Shown: piece by piece, positions 32,501-43,583 of the stretch | Layout: every line of letters starts with the position of its first letter | How positions within the stretch are numbered: the first letter of the stretch is position 1 | Assembly: GCA_007026445.1 (NCBI GenBank) | Contig: VDMD01000060.1 | Location: 1 to 64,000 of the forward strand | Length of the DNA: 64,000 nucleotides | Direction of reading: 5' to 3' | DNA from: Schizophyllum amplum | Lineage: Eukaryota > Basidiomycota > Agaricomycetes > Agaricales > Schizophyllaceae | Program-made: the position numbers and the translations under genes | The notes under the pieces: model-generated | What the model was told of the DNA's origin: nothing | The model's input: the letters and a program-made list of their open reading frames with translations, nothing else | Database searches by the model: none

Positions 32501-35500
32501 TCTGCGAGAGCGGTCAGACATGATCGACAATCAGGTCAAAGACAACGCATTGAACACACCAATGAAGACGTTCTGAGGCTTGATATCCCGGTGTATGATA
32601 CCGCGCTCCTTCATCTCTACCAGCGCGCTCAAGATCTGCGAGAATAACCGCCAAGAGTCCTGCTCCGCGATGCCTTCTCTCACTAACTCCTTCAGCGTCT
32701 GCCGCTCCACAAACTCCATCTGGATGTACAGCGTCCGAGGCAAGACCGGCGGCCCGTCAGCGGCCTGACTCTGCGGGCGTACCAGCAGGCTATCCTCCCT
32801 ATCACCGGTTTCCAGACTGCTTCTCTCCCCACCGTCGTGTATCAGATCGTCGCTCCCGCCATCCGAGTCGCTGCTGCTGCCCTCGCCTTCGTGCGCCCCA
32901 GAGTCCTCGAAGTAGATACTGAGGAAGCTCTCAGAGCGGGTCTTCGTGCGGTCCAGCTCGCTCAAGTCGACGCTCATGGGTGCGCTATGCGCGCTGTGGG
33001 AGCGCGATCCAGAGCGCGTCCGGCTGCCGTCGTGCGTCAAGTCGTCGTCCTCGTTGTCGTGCGTGAAGCCGTCCTCGTGCGTGAAGCTATCTCCCCCGCC
33101 GCCAAGACCGCCACTATCCTCGTCGTCCGAGACCACTGTGCTAGGCGCATCGACGGTCTCGACCCACGTGCCGTAGTAGCGCACGATGAACTGGCTCTTC
33201 AGAACGCTCAGCGCGTTGACCTCGCGGAAGATGCGGGCGTCCGCCTGCTGCGCCTTCAGGCGGATTTTCTTCACGGCGTACACCTTCTGGTCAAGCTTAT
33301 TGCGCGCCTTGACGACGGACCCGAAGCCACCTCGCCCCTGCAACTCATGTCAGTATGGCGCGTGATGAGAGGTGATGGTTTATCGCACCAAGATCTCCAG
33401 CTCAATCCAGTCCTCCTTCCAGCGACTCGCATGACGCATGCGAGGTGCTGGCGCATGGAAATAGCCACTCTCCGGGGAGCCGCTGACCATCGGATATGCT
33501 CCAGGGGTGCGCTGGTCTACGCAAAGTATCAACAACAATCCCACCAATTAGAGCATCGACATGACCCTTACCCGCCAGCCAGTTCGTAGTGCCGTTCATC
33601 GGCGTGCCTCCGTTGGGCGACAAAGTAGATATCGGCAACGCACTTGATACCCATCCCTGCGTTCCGTTGGCGTTGTAGACGGGGTGTCCGTTCTGCGCGG
33701 CGCCTTTCCCGTTGTGGCCGTTTTGCATATTTGCAGGTGTACGCGGAGGGACTGGCACGGCCTTGGAAAGCGATGCAAGCTCGGCGAGGAGCAATATGCA
33801 TGTCACGCTCTTGTGCTGGCCGATCATGCTGAGGGCGATCTGCCGGGCCGATGGAGGGAGAAACGCTGAGAGATGTTAGTACGTGTGGATATTGAGTGCA
33901 AGGGATACCCACGCGCATGCACGGCGTCGCGGATGTCATCAAACTGCTTCATGACGTCCAGCCCGAGGAGCATCTGGAGGAATACGATGCCGACGGCGTG
34001 TATGTCACGTCGAGCAGTATAGACAAGCGCAGACTCGTTCTTAACATCCTTGGACAACCTGGGAGATGAGTGGTATCGATGGGGAAAAGATAAGGAGAAG
34101 GTCATCGGACGTTGAGTAGCAAAGGGGAAAGGGTCAGCAACGGACTGTCGAAACATCACGAACAACGCACCATCCATCTGGAATCTCGCTGAAGGCATTG
34201 TCCCCATCGTCGGGTGCCCAAGTAGAGTCGCCGTCCAGGTTGACAGCGTCTGAGTTGTTCGCAGGCAATCCCCACGGATTGGACCGATACAGATCGCGCA
34301 GCCTGGTATGGAAACTAACGCGCCCTATGCGCACGAGCTTGGCATTGCTCGGATGACCAGCGGCAGGGTCACGTGGAGCGAGGAAGATACAATGGGGATC
34401 AATGCCGCGGTGGACGAGTCCTTGAAGATGTACGACGTTGAGGCCGGACAGTATCTGGCCCAAGTAGTCCTACAATCTATGAGCTTAAGCTATCTTTGAA
34501 TAGCAAGCGACATACCATGGCCCGATCCTCCCGTAGTGCTGCACAGTCTTGAAGAACATCCTGCAGCGCGACGGGTGGTGCCTGCTCCGTGAGTACGACC
34601 AGTCGTGGCGGAGCGTGCGAGTTGGGAATATGCAGCTTCACGGCGAGCACCGCTAGCACGTTCGCGTGCCGTATCTGCGTCAACCTCGTCACTTCCGCCG
34701 CCAACTGCTTGAGCTTCTTGCGTCCCTGGCTCGTCGAGTAGTACGCCCCGTCGAACGTTGCCTCGAAGATCTCCAGTGGCGTTACAAACCCCTTGGAGCT
34801 GTCCTCGTCTCCATCCGTGACAGGATCTGCCATGTAAACCCTCCCCAGCCGGCCTGTCGTGCGCGGGTGGAACACCCTGACCGTATCGAACCGCAGGCCG
34901 GCGAAGCTGATGGCAGCGGGGAAAGTCTCGGTCGGAATCTCGCTGGTGGCGGCGGAGGGGACTTCGGTTGCCTCGGAGCCCGCGCGGCGGCGCGAGCGGA
35001 AGACGAGCTCGGACTCGCGCGCCTGCTGCTCGGCCTGGATCTGCGTCGAGAGCTGCCAGCGGCGGATCGCCTCCGCTTCGTGGGCGGCTTCCCGCTCGGC
35101 GTCCTCGCGCTGCTTGCGCGCGCGCTCCTCGTCCTCCGTGCGCTGGTTCATTTGCAAGGCGAGCGATCCAGGGGCTTCCTTCGGGGGGACGACATGCGTG
35201 CCGAGCCATTCCTGGCAAAAGCTGGCAATCTGCGGATGCGGGTGAGTGATAGCTCGAGATGTGGGGGGTGTAACGCACTTGAAAAACCATCTCCGTGCCC
35301 TTGTTAGCTTGGGCCTCTGCATGCAGCGCGCGGTTCAACTTCGTAACTTGGTCGTTCGTGATGCCGCTCATGGGCTTCTGTATCGTAAAGATGGGGCATA
35401 CCAGCGCTGGGTATGTCTTTGGGAATCTGTATCGCGTCAGAGACGTCCATATACGGTGGCACACGACACACCTGACATGAAGTTGAAAGAATATGTTGTC

Positions 35501-35707
35501 TCCATGATCGCTGTCTGGGTGGCGAACACGAATAGAGAATTCGGGAAGTTTGGTCGCACCCTGCAGAGCTTCAGAGCCCTGCGATGCATCCTGCGCAGTG
35601 CTACGCACCTTCCAGACGTTAGAGGCCGCGGACTCGATAAAATCGTCCGCGTATATGGATTTGAGCGCTGTGAGTTCGTTTTGCTGGGCCTCGTCTACAG
35701 GTTCCAT
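29569..35707 (-). CDS. GCN2: eIF2-alpha kinase Gcn2 (RWD - pseudokinase - kinase - HisRS-like)
   Basis: Begins MEPVDEAQQNELTALKSIYA at 35707, an RWD domain start (Gcn1-binding in the family), with FPKTYPALVCPIFTIQKP. A charged coiled coil follows (DEERARKQREDAEREAAHEA), then a degenerate kinase-like region (about 34.9-33.9 kb). The active kinase domain has GRGGFGSVVKARN, VYAVKKIRLK, an acidic insert (about 33.2-32.8 kb), YIQMEFVERQTLKELV, HRDIKPQNVF and GDFGLATSS. The HisRS-like part shows FRPLMLNQFTQNFEGGIVIQ, VDYQISSVKALVKEQRSFG and RCDVYVVSFHPGYLQDRLD. The C-terminal stretch ends at the stop at 29569. Known Gcn2 senses uncharged tRNA and phosphorylates eIF2-alpha to slow translation in amino-acid starvation. 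All catalytic residues I can see are kept. Many short introns interrupt it (for example about 29852-29901), and I did not fix each boundary. Confidence 0.9.
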
Positions 35708-35824
35708 GGGAATCCAGAAGACAATGAGCTCGACAAGCGAGCTCAGGCCAACATGATGAAGAACAAAGAGATATAGATGATGGGGACAGTGCGAAAAGTA
35801 CAATGCCAAGCCGTAAATGGCATA

Positions 35825-35861
35825 TTTTATATAGGCGCCCGGCCCACGTGTGATCCACGTG
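35825..35861 (-). promoter_or_regulatory. Gcn2 promoter elements: TATA box and two CACGTG sites
   Basis: On the minus strand TATATAAAA (35825-35833) lies about 120 bp upstream of the Gcn2 ATG. Two CACGTG palindromes (35845-35850 and 35856-35861), five bases apart, sit just upstream of it. CACGTG is the binding site of bHLH factors in fungi. Their use here is inferred from position. Confidence 0.5.
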
Positions 35862-35884
35862 ACGGGCCGTGCGACTAACTTCAA

Positions 35885-37727
35885 CTTGTTATATGCTCAG
35901 GCTGTTCCACGTCGAGATAGAGAAGGAGACCGACATTATACAGACGCTATAGTCGTCCTAAATGCACATCTTAGTCCACAATGTCAGAAAAGGATCGTGG
36001 ATTGCGATATCAGGCGGACATCATTAATTCGCGGCGCATGTTTGCCCTGTCCGATATCCACAGCCTGATACAATTCGTCGCACTTCCGAAGTAAGAAGGT
36101 CAATAGAGAAGGTCGCTGTACACGCACTGCACCAAGAAGAGCAGGCGAGCTGCCCGAAGGACGACCCCACCAATTAGGACACGGGGACCAGCGGACAGCC
36201 TGCGGAAGTCGTGGCCGCTGAGGCTTACACGTGCATGCAAGAGCCACACTCCCACCCACGCCCCGCGGTTGCGGAGGGACGCGCGTGCATCCCGCTGCCC
36301 CACAGCCAATCACAAACCCGCGCTGTCGCCACCTGCAGGCGCCTGCGTGACGAATGTTCACAAACCAGGGGTGCCTGCAAGGTGCTTCAGTTCGTCGTGG
36401 CGTGCATGAATGGAGCGTGGCCTGTCATGGTATTGGGCACGACGTGCCAGCGGCGGGCTTGCCCTAAGGCGTCTCCGCGTCGAATTTACGTGCCGACGGA
36501 CTTCGCGAGCTTGACGATGGTCTTTGCGAGCTTCAAATTGGGTGAGACGTACGCAGGCAAACACAGCAGTACCGGTTGAAGGTAATTGAGGACTTCGCCT
36601 TCAAAGAGCAGAGGTAAAATGATGGATGCACTGTAATTTGCAACGTGATTTGGTTGCCTTCCGCTGGTAAAGCGCGATCGAATTTCTGGGCGAAGCGACG
36701 ATGGCCATAAGGCGGACGCACCACACCATCACCCCGCCTCGCACGAGAGCCCGCGTTTTTATTGAAATATGCGCGCTGCAAAGAATTGCAGTATCTGTTG
36801 AGCATACAGGCAGGCACAGTAGCGAGTTTTGACACGGCGACTTGCGAAGATATTCAAGGAACAATTAGCGAATGTACGGTTTGTTCGCGTCTGTCTGTCC
36901 TGCCATGACTTGCTTCGTGGAGCAAGGGCTGCATATGAGTAAATGCGTTCAGCAAATATCAGGTATGTGTAAAACACGCAGAAGAGAGAGAAGACTCACC
37001 TTGTAAGACTGTGGACACGAGCTGCAAGCGGACTCCACCGCCTGCGCCATCCAAACAGCAATTTTGCTTAGTCCTTCGCGGTGAGTATAAGGAGAGCAAC
37101 GTCCTTATTTATGCCGAGATATCGTAAGATGCCAAAGACGAGGTGGGAGTAAAGATGAGCGTCGACGTTCATAAGCTGCCTGAGGCAAGACGACGCTGGT
37201 GGCTGTTGAGGCGGACATCGCGCTGAGTCTGGTGATCATTTGCATAGCCTTTATAGCAGCAATCATCATCCAGAATAGAGCGCTCCTGGGAGACTTTGCG
37301 CCGAAGAAGTCTCTGGAGTGACGGTTACGACCAAGGTGTCAACTGCCGACGAGAAACGGAAGTTGCCGAGCATCAGTGGTCACGTGCATTGCAGTGACAT
37401 TCAGTGTGACTCCCGCCTCGAACCTTTCCTCCGTCGTCTTCGTCCAGCGGTCACAATTTCCCAGGCTCGACGAGACCCCCACGTTTTTCTTGGCACATTT
37501 CAGCAATGCTTCCTGTGGCAATCAGAATTTATTTCTTAGTCAAGCTCGCCCTTCGTACCTCCTTTGCAAGTGCCTATATAGGCCTCATGACGGTCTCACT
37601 CTGCCAGGCGGCGGTAGGCCGCTTGTCGGACCGCTTATTTCTCGAGAGGACAGTGAGGCTGACACACAGAAGCACTTGAATCCACGCTCATTACTATAAT
37701 TCGGTTCAAGCACTTCACGTCCCTGCC
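35885..37727. other. long spacer upstream of Gcn2 and the SDR remnant
   Basis: Short frames on both strands (longest about 120 codons, 36211-36579) lack motifs and overlap others in opposite directions. I see no gene, RNA gene or repeat that I can support. It may hold decayed sequence. Confidence 0.35.
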
Positions 37728-38617
37728 ATGGCCGACTGGCCCCGCGATGCGATCGTCACCGGCGCCACACAAGGCCTCGGGAAGGCCATTGCTCTGCGTT
37801 TGGCTAGATACGGCCTTTCCATTGGTCTGAACGATATCCCGTCCAAGAAAGGCGCGCTCGACGAAGTGGCGCGCGCATCGCGAGTAACGGCGGACTCACG
37901 GCCTGCGGTCTTCCTCGCAGGAGGACGTCCAGGATATAATCGATCGTACTGTTGATGTGCCGGGGGGTTGCATGTGATGTGTATCGCCTCTCCATCCTTT
38001 TAATTCAATGTCTATGACTTACGACGCTCCCAACGCTGATGGTCACTCTTAGATGGTCGCGAACGCCGGCATCGCTAGGCCTGCGCCGTTCCTCGAGGGT
38101 GCGTTTCTGTCTCCTTCAATTAGCAGTCGCGCGCCGATGATGATTTTCGCTCCCCAGAAACTCTGGAGAGCTTCAACAAGTTCACTTCCGTCAGCGCAAC
38201 CGGTGTCTTCCTCTGCTACCAGCTCGCCCGCGCGCAAGATGATCAAATCAGGTCACCGCTAGGGGCGACTGATAAGCGCTTCTTCCATCGGCGGCAAGCA
38301 ACGTAAGTCTATTCCGGAGCGTAGGGGAGCCTTGCATGCTAATGGTACGCTCACAATCGATCGCTCCTAGCTTTACATGGCTTTACATCGTACACGGCAG
38401 CCAAGTTCGCCGTACGAGGGCTCACGCAAAGCGCAGGCACGGCTTACCTAAAACCCCTTTCTTTAAACACTCACGTTAATCGCAGCGCTTGCTTAGGCAT
38501 ACACGGCATTACAGTCAACGTGTATACGCCGGGTACGTCCACCTACCATATCTCGCCCAGCAAAGTGTATACTCACGCCTTCACGCACTCTCAGGGCTGG
38601 TCGACACACCGCTTGGT
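37728..38617 (+). pseudogene. short-chain dehydrogenase/reductase remnant
   Basis: Starts MADWPRDAIVTGATQGLG, the TGxxxGxG cofactor motif of classical SDRs, then IALRLARYGLSIGLNDIP. Further pieces are EDVQDIIDRTV, MVANAGIARPAPFLEG (NAG motif), SVSATGVFLCYQLA, LISASSIGGKQ (catalytic Ser region), FTSYTAAKFAVRGLTQ (YxxxK) and GIHGITVNVYTPG, then GLVDTPLG. These need at least one frame change between VFLCYQLA and the next segment. An in-frame TAG at 38260-38262 comes just before LISASS, and a splice donor later on appears lost. The C-terminal quarter of a typical 250-residue SDR is missing; the frame ends where the inverted-repeat element begins. So it is a decayed gene. Confidence 0.75.
38608..38617. 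repeat. 10-bp direct repeat, left copy (possible target duplication)
   Basis: ACCGCTTGGT, repeated exactly at 39541-39550 on the far side of the inverted-repeat element. Confidence 0.55.
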
Positions 38618-38632
38618 TAGTCTGGGACGCGT

Positions 38633-38711
38633 AACGGTTAGAATATGACGCGACTTATCGTGGGAACAAAAGTGTCAGAATTTGCTGACGGCAATCACCG
38701 AACTGGACCCA
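38633..38711 (+). repeat. left terminal inverted repeat
   Basis: Arm of the element at 38618-39540; the partner is 39392-39470. Confidence 0.65.
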
Positions 38712-39391
38712 CCTGGTCCAACGTGCTCGCGACGCCTTCATTCAGCGTGTCTTTGTGCATCACTGCGTTGTCCAGGCTGATTCTTTACATCTTATGTTAT
38801 CTACTCCTTCAAAAGAGGCCTCAAATTGCACTCAGGCGATCCCAGTTTACATATTATGCAGGTTTTTGAGGGTTGCTGCCTCAAAATGACAAAGGACTGC
38901 CCGCACACCCACAACGTTGACAGAGGTTGCGTAGAGCTCGCGCACATGCCAGACCCCGCTGTGTTGCTCTCGAAAATTTTGCTGAGAACGGGGCTGATCC
39001 CCTTCGTCGTGGATTACGCACTCGTTGTCGTTCATATTGTGCCACCTAAATCCCGATCCTGCGCGCGGACCACGTAGTCATGTAAGCCGGCGTGCAAAAG
39101 AGCATCGTCCCCAAAGGCGTCGCCGCTTTTATCGTGCGTCAGGACTGTGGCTTCGTCAATATTCTGCAGCGAGATTAAAGCTGCTCTCATCCGACGTTGG
39201 GCTTCCGCGGGCACTCGCAGTTCACATGGAATTATCGGGGACAATTACATAGACAAAGAGGGATCTATAAGCTTCACCGAGTGACAGAGGGGCCGTAGAC
39301 AATGTGCTAGACAACCGAAGGGCTTGCGCAGGCAGCGCCGCTGAGCAATACATTTCTAATTTGTGGCCGGATTAGGAAGGCGCCGGATTGC

Positions 39392-39470
39392 TGGGCCTGT
39401 TTCGGTGATTGCCGGAGTCGAATCCTGACGTTTTGGTTCCCACGATAAATCGCGTCATGTTCTAACCGTT
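39392..39470 (-). repeat. right terminal inverted repeat
   Basis: Reverse complement of 38633-38711 with about 14 differences. Confidence 0.65.
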
Positions 39471-39477
39471 GTCCACA

Positions 39478-39529
39478 TCAGACTCTTCTCACTGACCTTT
39501 CCCCCCGTCAATCTGTGAGAAGAGTCTGA
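39478..39529. repeat. perfect hairpin with 15-bp arms and 22-bp loop
   Basis: TCAGACTCTTCTCAC at 39478-39492 and its exact complement GTGAGAAGAGTCTGA at 39515-39529. It lies outside the right inverted repeat but inside the 10-bp direct repeats. Confidence 0.8.
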
Positions 39530-39540
39530 CTTGTGAGACT

Positions 39541-39550
39541 ACCGCTTGGT
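39541..39550. repeat. 10-bp direct repeat, right copy
   Basis: ACCGCTTGGT, identical to 38608-38617. Confidence 0.55.
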
Positions 39551-39929
39551 ATGCTCCATTGCTCCTTACTTGCGACTCGGAAGCGGTGCTGATGAGCATT
39601 GGACCTTCTACACCGACAAGCTGCTGATCTTGCTTTCGACATCGTATGTCCTTGCCTTTACAGAAATTCTCTCGTAGCAGACGTACTGCCAGTGGAATAT
39701 AGTCTCACCTTTATGACGCTGCGGAAGAGGTCGCGTCTCATGTTTCCCTGAGGAAGGGTGAGGCTGCTGGCGGCGAGTCAGAAATGCTCATGTAAGTACG
39801 ACAAAGAGTGGCACGGGCCCTGCTCGAAATTGATCTTGAAGCAGCATCATATCACTGGTGGGCCAAGGTGCGACTTGGACCCCGTTTATTGGTAGCTGTA
39901 CAAGAAAGTAGTTGCAATATACTGTCAGA
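39551..39929. other. spacer, nothing recognised
   Basis: Lies between the inverted-repeat element and the 3' end of the F-box gene. I see no motif, repeat or gene. Confidence 0.4.
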
Positions 39930-41579
39930 CTACCATGGCAACTCCGAGCCGTCATCAACTTCCAGTACATGTACTTCGAATATGTCTAACAACTTCTCCA
40001 TTGTGGGCCGGATGTGATCCAATGCGGCAATAGGCTCACAGTCCGATAGATGCACAATCACCTCTTTCAGAGATCCGGTACTCTGCTCTGTGCGCCTGCG
40101 CACCAGGTGCAGGAGCGTCAAGAATGTGTGCTCGTAATCCGATCCATCCCCCTCTTCGATGAGCACCTGCAGACACTCTAGCTGTGGTACGATGTCGGGT
40201 GGCTCCCAGTAAGGCCCCGAGCTCCCCATTAGCATCGACATCAGGGACCACGGTGGCGTCAATGGTTTATAACCATCTTTCCAGAGCGCCCAATAGGAGA
40301 ATTTCCGAAGACGTGGGAAGAGCTTCAACGCGTCGCGTATGATTGTGTGTTCCACATTCATCGCAAGCACGTCTAACGTGTCCAAGGTTCTTCCCGCGGC
40401 CATGGTACGCGTTAGGAGTGCAACGCCTTGCAAGAGCCCCGGTACCCACCCGGGCCCGTCCAAGGTAAGTACTGACAGCTGCGGAAACACGAGTCGCGAG
40501 AGGAGGGCAGGAAATCGGCCTCTGTAGAACCTCTCGCCTTGATCCTCGGATATCCCTAGGCATAGTTCACGTAGCTGCGTGCAGACGACGGCCTCGCTCT
40601 GGAAAGGAACGGCTGGTGGCGGATTCGGCGCTCGATAGGTGCTACCTTCGTGTTCACAATCTGGCTGTTCTATGAACGCAGAGAAGAACTCTAAGCATGG
40701 GCTGCGACGTAGGATTTCCAGGAAGGTGTTGTCCGCGACAATGTGGTCATGTGCAAGGGACAGGCGCTGCAAACGTGCCCAGGGTAGCTGGACGCCTTGC
40801 CAATTGCCTTTGTAGTCTCGCAGGGCAGGTGCAAGCGCGGCCTCAACTCTTCCCATCTGCACGTCGAGTTGCTCCAGCGCACCGCATGCTTCCCAGAACC
40901 CGCGATCCGTGATGTACGCCGCATCCGGGAGGGTGCATGCGCGCCAGCGCGGGTGCACCGCTAGCAGAGACTGCATAACCGAGCGCGGCGTGCCAGAGTC
41001 TGCCCGTATCCGTAGGAGAGCGTTTCCGGAGCGATCAAGATGATATTTGACGGCAGCAAGAACAGTCTCTGCTGCGCGAGTTTCTGCAGCAACGACTTCA
41101 TTGATGTCGTCGTCATACACATCCACATCGGATACATGGATAGACGACCAGAGCCGTGCGTCCGAATTGGCGATCTTGCGCCAGTAATGGCATACCTGGG
41201 ACAGCGGGAGAGGCAGCGAGTTGCGCTGGACGAGCGAGTATTCGCGTGAGCGTACGACACGCAAGAAGATTTCGCGGAGGACATCGGGCACGAGGCGACG
41301 AATGGGCACATCGAGCAACTTCATATGCGCAATATGCGCATCCACAGCGGCGCGCTGAACTTCGAGTTCCTTCAGGCGGTCAAGGGTGCGTTGCATGTCT
41401 TCATCGTAGTCCGCACGTGCGTGGTATGCATCGGCTAGGCATTGAGCCATACCAGGAACACTGCCGGAGGTGTGGCCATCGCGAAGTCCTTCCAAGAGAA
41501 GCGCCTGGTAATCGGCTGGTTGATATCTGGGAACTGTCGAATGGCGAGTCGAGGACCGAGCGACGACATCGTCAAACAT
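39930..41579 (-). CDS. F-box protein, 549 aa, single exon
   Basis: An intronless frame starting MFDDVVARSSTRHSTVPRYQ. A coiled coil near residues 55-85 (DEDMQRTLDRLKELEVQRAA) precedes the F-box: VPIRRLVPDVLREIFLRVV, then LSQVCHYWRKIANSDARLW. This coiled coil plus F-box layout (I/LPxExLxEIF ... VCxxWRxIAxxxPxLW) is very common in Agaricomycetes. The C-terminal 400 residues look like irregular leucine-rich repeats (LQRLSLAHDHI, LRELCLGISE, LSVLTLDGPGW, LECLQVLIEEG). The expected role is substrate receptor of an SCF ubiquitin ligase. The coding region looks intact. Confidence 0.85.
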   Translation of the reverse strand: MFDDVVARSSTRHSTVPRYQPADYQALLLEGLRDGHTSGSVPGMAQCLADAYHARADYDEDMQRTLDRLKELEVQRAAVDAHIAHMKLLDVPIRRLVPDVLREIFLRVVRSREYSLVQRNSLPLPLSQVCHYWRKIANSDARLWSSIHVSDVDVYDDDINEVVAAETRAAETVLAAVKYHLDRSGNALLRIRADSGTPRSVMQSLLAVHPRWRACTLPDAAYITDRGFWEACGALEQLDVQMGRVEAALAPALRDYKGNWQGVQLPWARLQRLSLAHDHIVADNTFLEILRRSPCLEFFSAFIEQPDCEHEGSTYRAPNPPPAVPFQSEAVVCTQLRELCLGISEDQGERFYRGRFPALLSRLVFPQLSVLTLDGPGWVPGLLQGVALLTRTMAAGRTLDTLDVLAMNVEHTIIRDALKLFPRLRKFSYWALWKDGYKPLTPPWSLMSMLMGSSGPYWEPPDIVPQLECLQVLIEEGDGSDYEHTFLTLLHLVRRRTEQSTGSLKEVIVHLSDCEPIAALDHIRPTMEKLLDIFEVHVLEVDDGSELPW

Positions 41580-42237
41580 GGTCGCAAGTCAAAAGCTTTC
41601 AGTAAGCGCGTAAGTAAGGATCCCCACTGGCGAAAAAAAAAGGATTGCACCGTAGCATAAAGAGCCTTGAGCACACAGGGTATTCACGAGCGAGGGCAAA
41701 TGTGTTGACTTGGTGGTTCAGAAGAGACCACGTCTCAAGCGCGTGGCCGCAACCCACTGCCAGCGCGACGTCATTCACATTGAGTGGCACGTGATTTGAT
41801 ATTTGGAAAGCTGCGAGCGCGACATCTAACATCCCTTGGCCTTATAGAAAATATCAGGAAGCCCATCCCAATGGCATTGCGAGTTAGAAAGCGAATATAA
41901 TTATTGATATGCAGCGTAGACATCAGTAGCCTTGACAGATGGGCGATGTTGAATAGGATGATTGTACGAATAAATAGTAATATGGGATGGTGGGCAGTAC
42001 AGTCAGTACATCGTATACATACATTCAAGTCAGCTAGTAGAGAGCGTGACGTTCTTGGTTCGATACAGGATCATGCGGAATATCGATACAGCAGGGTGGC
42101 ATTGCTGACCAGCAGCTACGAGACTAAGTATCAGCATCGAACGAACATGAGAAAACAACGTGAGCGTACCAGTATATCTGGACATGGCTCGTAAGCGCAG
42201 CCCCTCCATCGTTTGAGTCATGAGCACTCGTCACTTG
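41580..42237. other. spacer, nothing recognised
   Basis: AT-richer than the flanking genes. It should include the promoter of the minus-strand F-box gene at its left end. No supported gene. Confidence 0.4.
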
Positions 42238-43403
42238 TCATGCGCTCACAGACGGCGTGCACTGCCGTTTGTTGGGTCGCGTCTCGTCCGTGGGAGCACC
42301 ACGCTTCGAGGCCTGACGCATCCCTCGTCTCCGGAAGCGTTGCGCTGGAGAGTCCGCTGCCACTGTCAGCGACCTGTTCTCCTTCTCCGCCTCCGGAGCA
42401 GATGTGCTAGAGGTAATAGTCGTGGCGCTGGGCCGGAGCTTCACTGGCGTTTGGGGAGCAGAAGTTTGAGCCGGGTCCTCCTCGGTCACAGAGGCCGGAG
42501 ACGCAACCTGAGCCAGAGTTTCTTCAACGCAGAGGGGAGTTGTGGTTGGCGACACGACCTCCTCCTTGGGTAGTGAGCTGGCAGGCGCGAGTCTGGGCTT
42601 GAAGGGCGCTGCGTCGGGGTTGAAAGTGAATGATGTAGGTATAGGAGACGACGTAGAACCAGATGACGCCGAAGGTGTCGTATCGACTTCTTCGCGAGGG
42701 ACCGCAGCTTTTCCCGGGTACTGGCGAAAAGAATGAGCCTGGAAGCGGGCATAGTCAACAGACGACGTACCACCTCCTCCTTGTCCCTTTGCGCGCTATC
42801 AGGGTGATCGCAGTACAGCGATATTGCGCGGCTCGAGTTCGCATATGCAAGACTTTTGATGACGTCGTGCGTCTGCTGTGAGATGCGGAAAGCCGTACCG
42901 TCCGCGCTCCTGAAGAAATTGAGCGGGTGCTGGAGAGTCACCGTAACCGGGAGCGCAATGACCCATGAGGACGACATCAAGGCATCTATAGTCACAGAGG
43001 ACATCTCGGGCAGATCGTCGTGAGTTGATGATGCCGGGTGAGCACGGACAAGATATGGGTGAAGGGCGAGGGAGATGCGGCTGAGATCGTCGGTCTTCCG
43101 AAAAGTCGCCATGAGACAGACGTGGCAGTCTACAGACCCATCCTGACGCGTCTTAAACGTATTGACGATGATGGCAGGGCGTGGTCCTTTGGTTCCATAG
43201 TTTGGGCGTCGAATATCGTTGTGGCCAGCCGCCCTGAGAGCATCAATGATACCCGCCCAAGCAGACTCCTTCACAGCGATGAGCCGCAGTGGATCGATCG
43301 GACGGTTTACGGGGCGGCCAGCGGCAGTGGCATAGGGAGTAGAAGGAGAGGAAGGCACCGCCCGGGTGCCATTGTGAATTCTTGTCGGGGTCGTCGGGGT
43401 CAT
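42238..43403 (-). CDS. unknown protein, 371 aa, 2 exons
   Basis: Exon 1 is 43403-42771 and exon 2 is 42720-42238, joined by a 50-bp intron with a strong GTACGT donor and CGCCAG acceptor. Retaining the intron gives a basic run unlike the rest. The N-terminus is MTPTTPTRIHNGTRAVPSSP. A folded part covers about residues 35-205 (LRLIAVKESAWAGIIDALR, VDCHVCLMATFRKTDDLSRI, SSWVIALPVTVTLQHPL, VIKSLAYANSSRAISLYCDH). The C-terminal part is disordered and Pro/Ser/Thr-rich (TSSPIPTSFTFNPDAAPFKP) and ends with basic clusters (RFRRRGMRQASKRG, RPNKRQ) that could act as a nuclear localisation signal. I do not recognise the folded part. Confidence 0.7.
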
Positions 43404-43583
43404 TATATGAAGTAGTTTGTGATGTCGACGAAGACAAAAGACCGTGAAAGAGTCAGACAATGACCAAGATGGTCCGTTGTAGAATGAAGGTAGTGTCAGA
43501 GGGAAGAAAGAGCGCGGCTGCGGTCGGGAGTGCCGACATTTCGAGAGTACAATGGCGCGTTTCGATCATGTGACTTCCGACAA

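Larger units (their letters stand above)
38618..39540. mobile_element. non-autonomous inverted-repeat element, possibly MULE-like
   Basis: About 79 bp at 38633-38711 are repeated in reverse complement at 39392-39470 with roughly 83 percent identity and one small gap. Both arms begin AACGGTTAGAA and share ATGACGCG, TTATCGTGGGAAC and GGCAATCACCGAA. The outermost bases are TAGTCT on the left and the complement of AGTCT on the right. The flanks are an exact 10-bp direct repeat. Long inverted repeats with 9-11 bp duplications are typical of Mutator-like elements. The interior (about 680 bp) encodes no transposase, so it would be a non-autonomous copy. It sits at the end of the SDR remnant. Confidence 0.5.

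Noticed and set aside
32837..33589. 250-codon plus-strand frame
   Set aside because: Antisense to the kinase domain of Gcn2, where conserved kinase motifs are clear on the minus strand.
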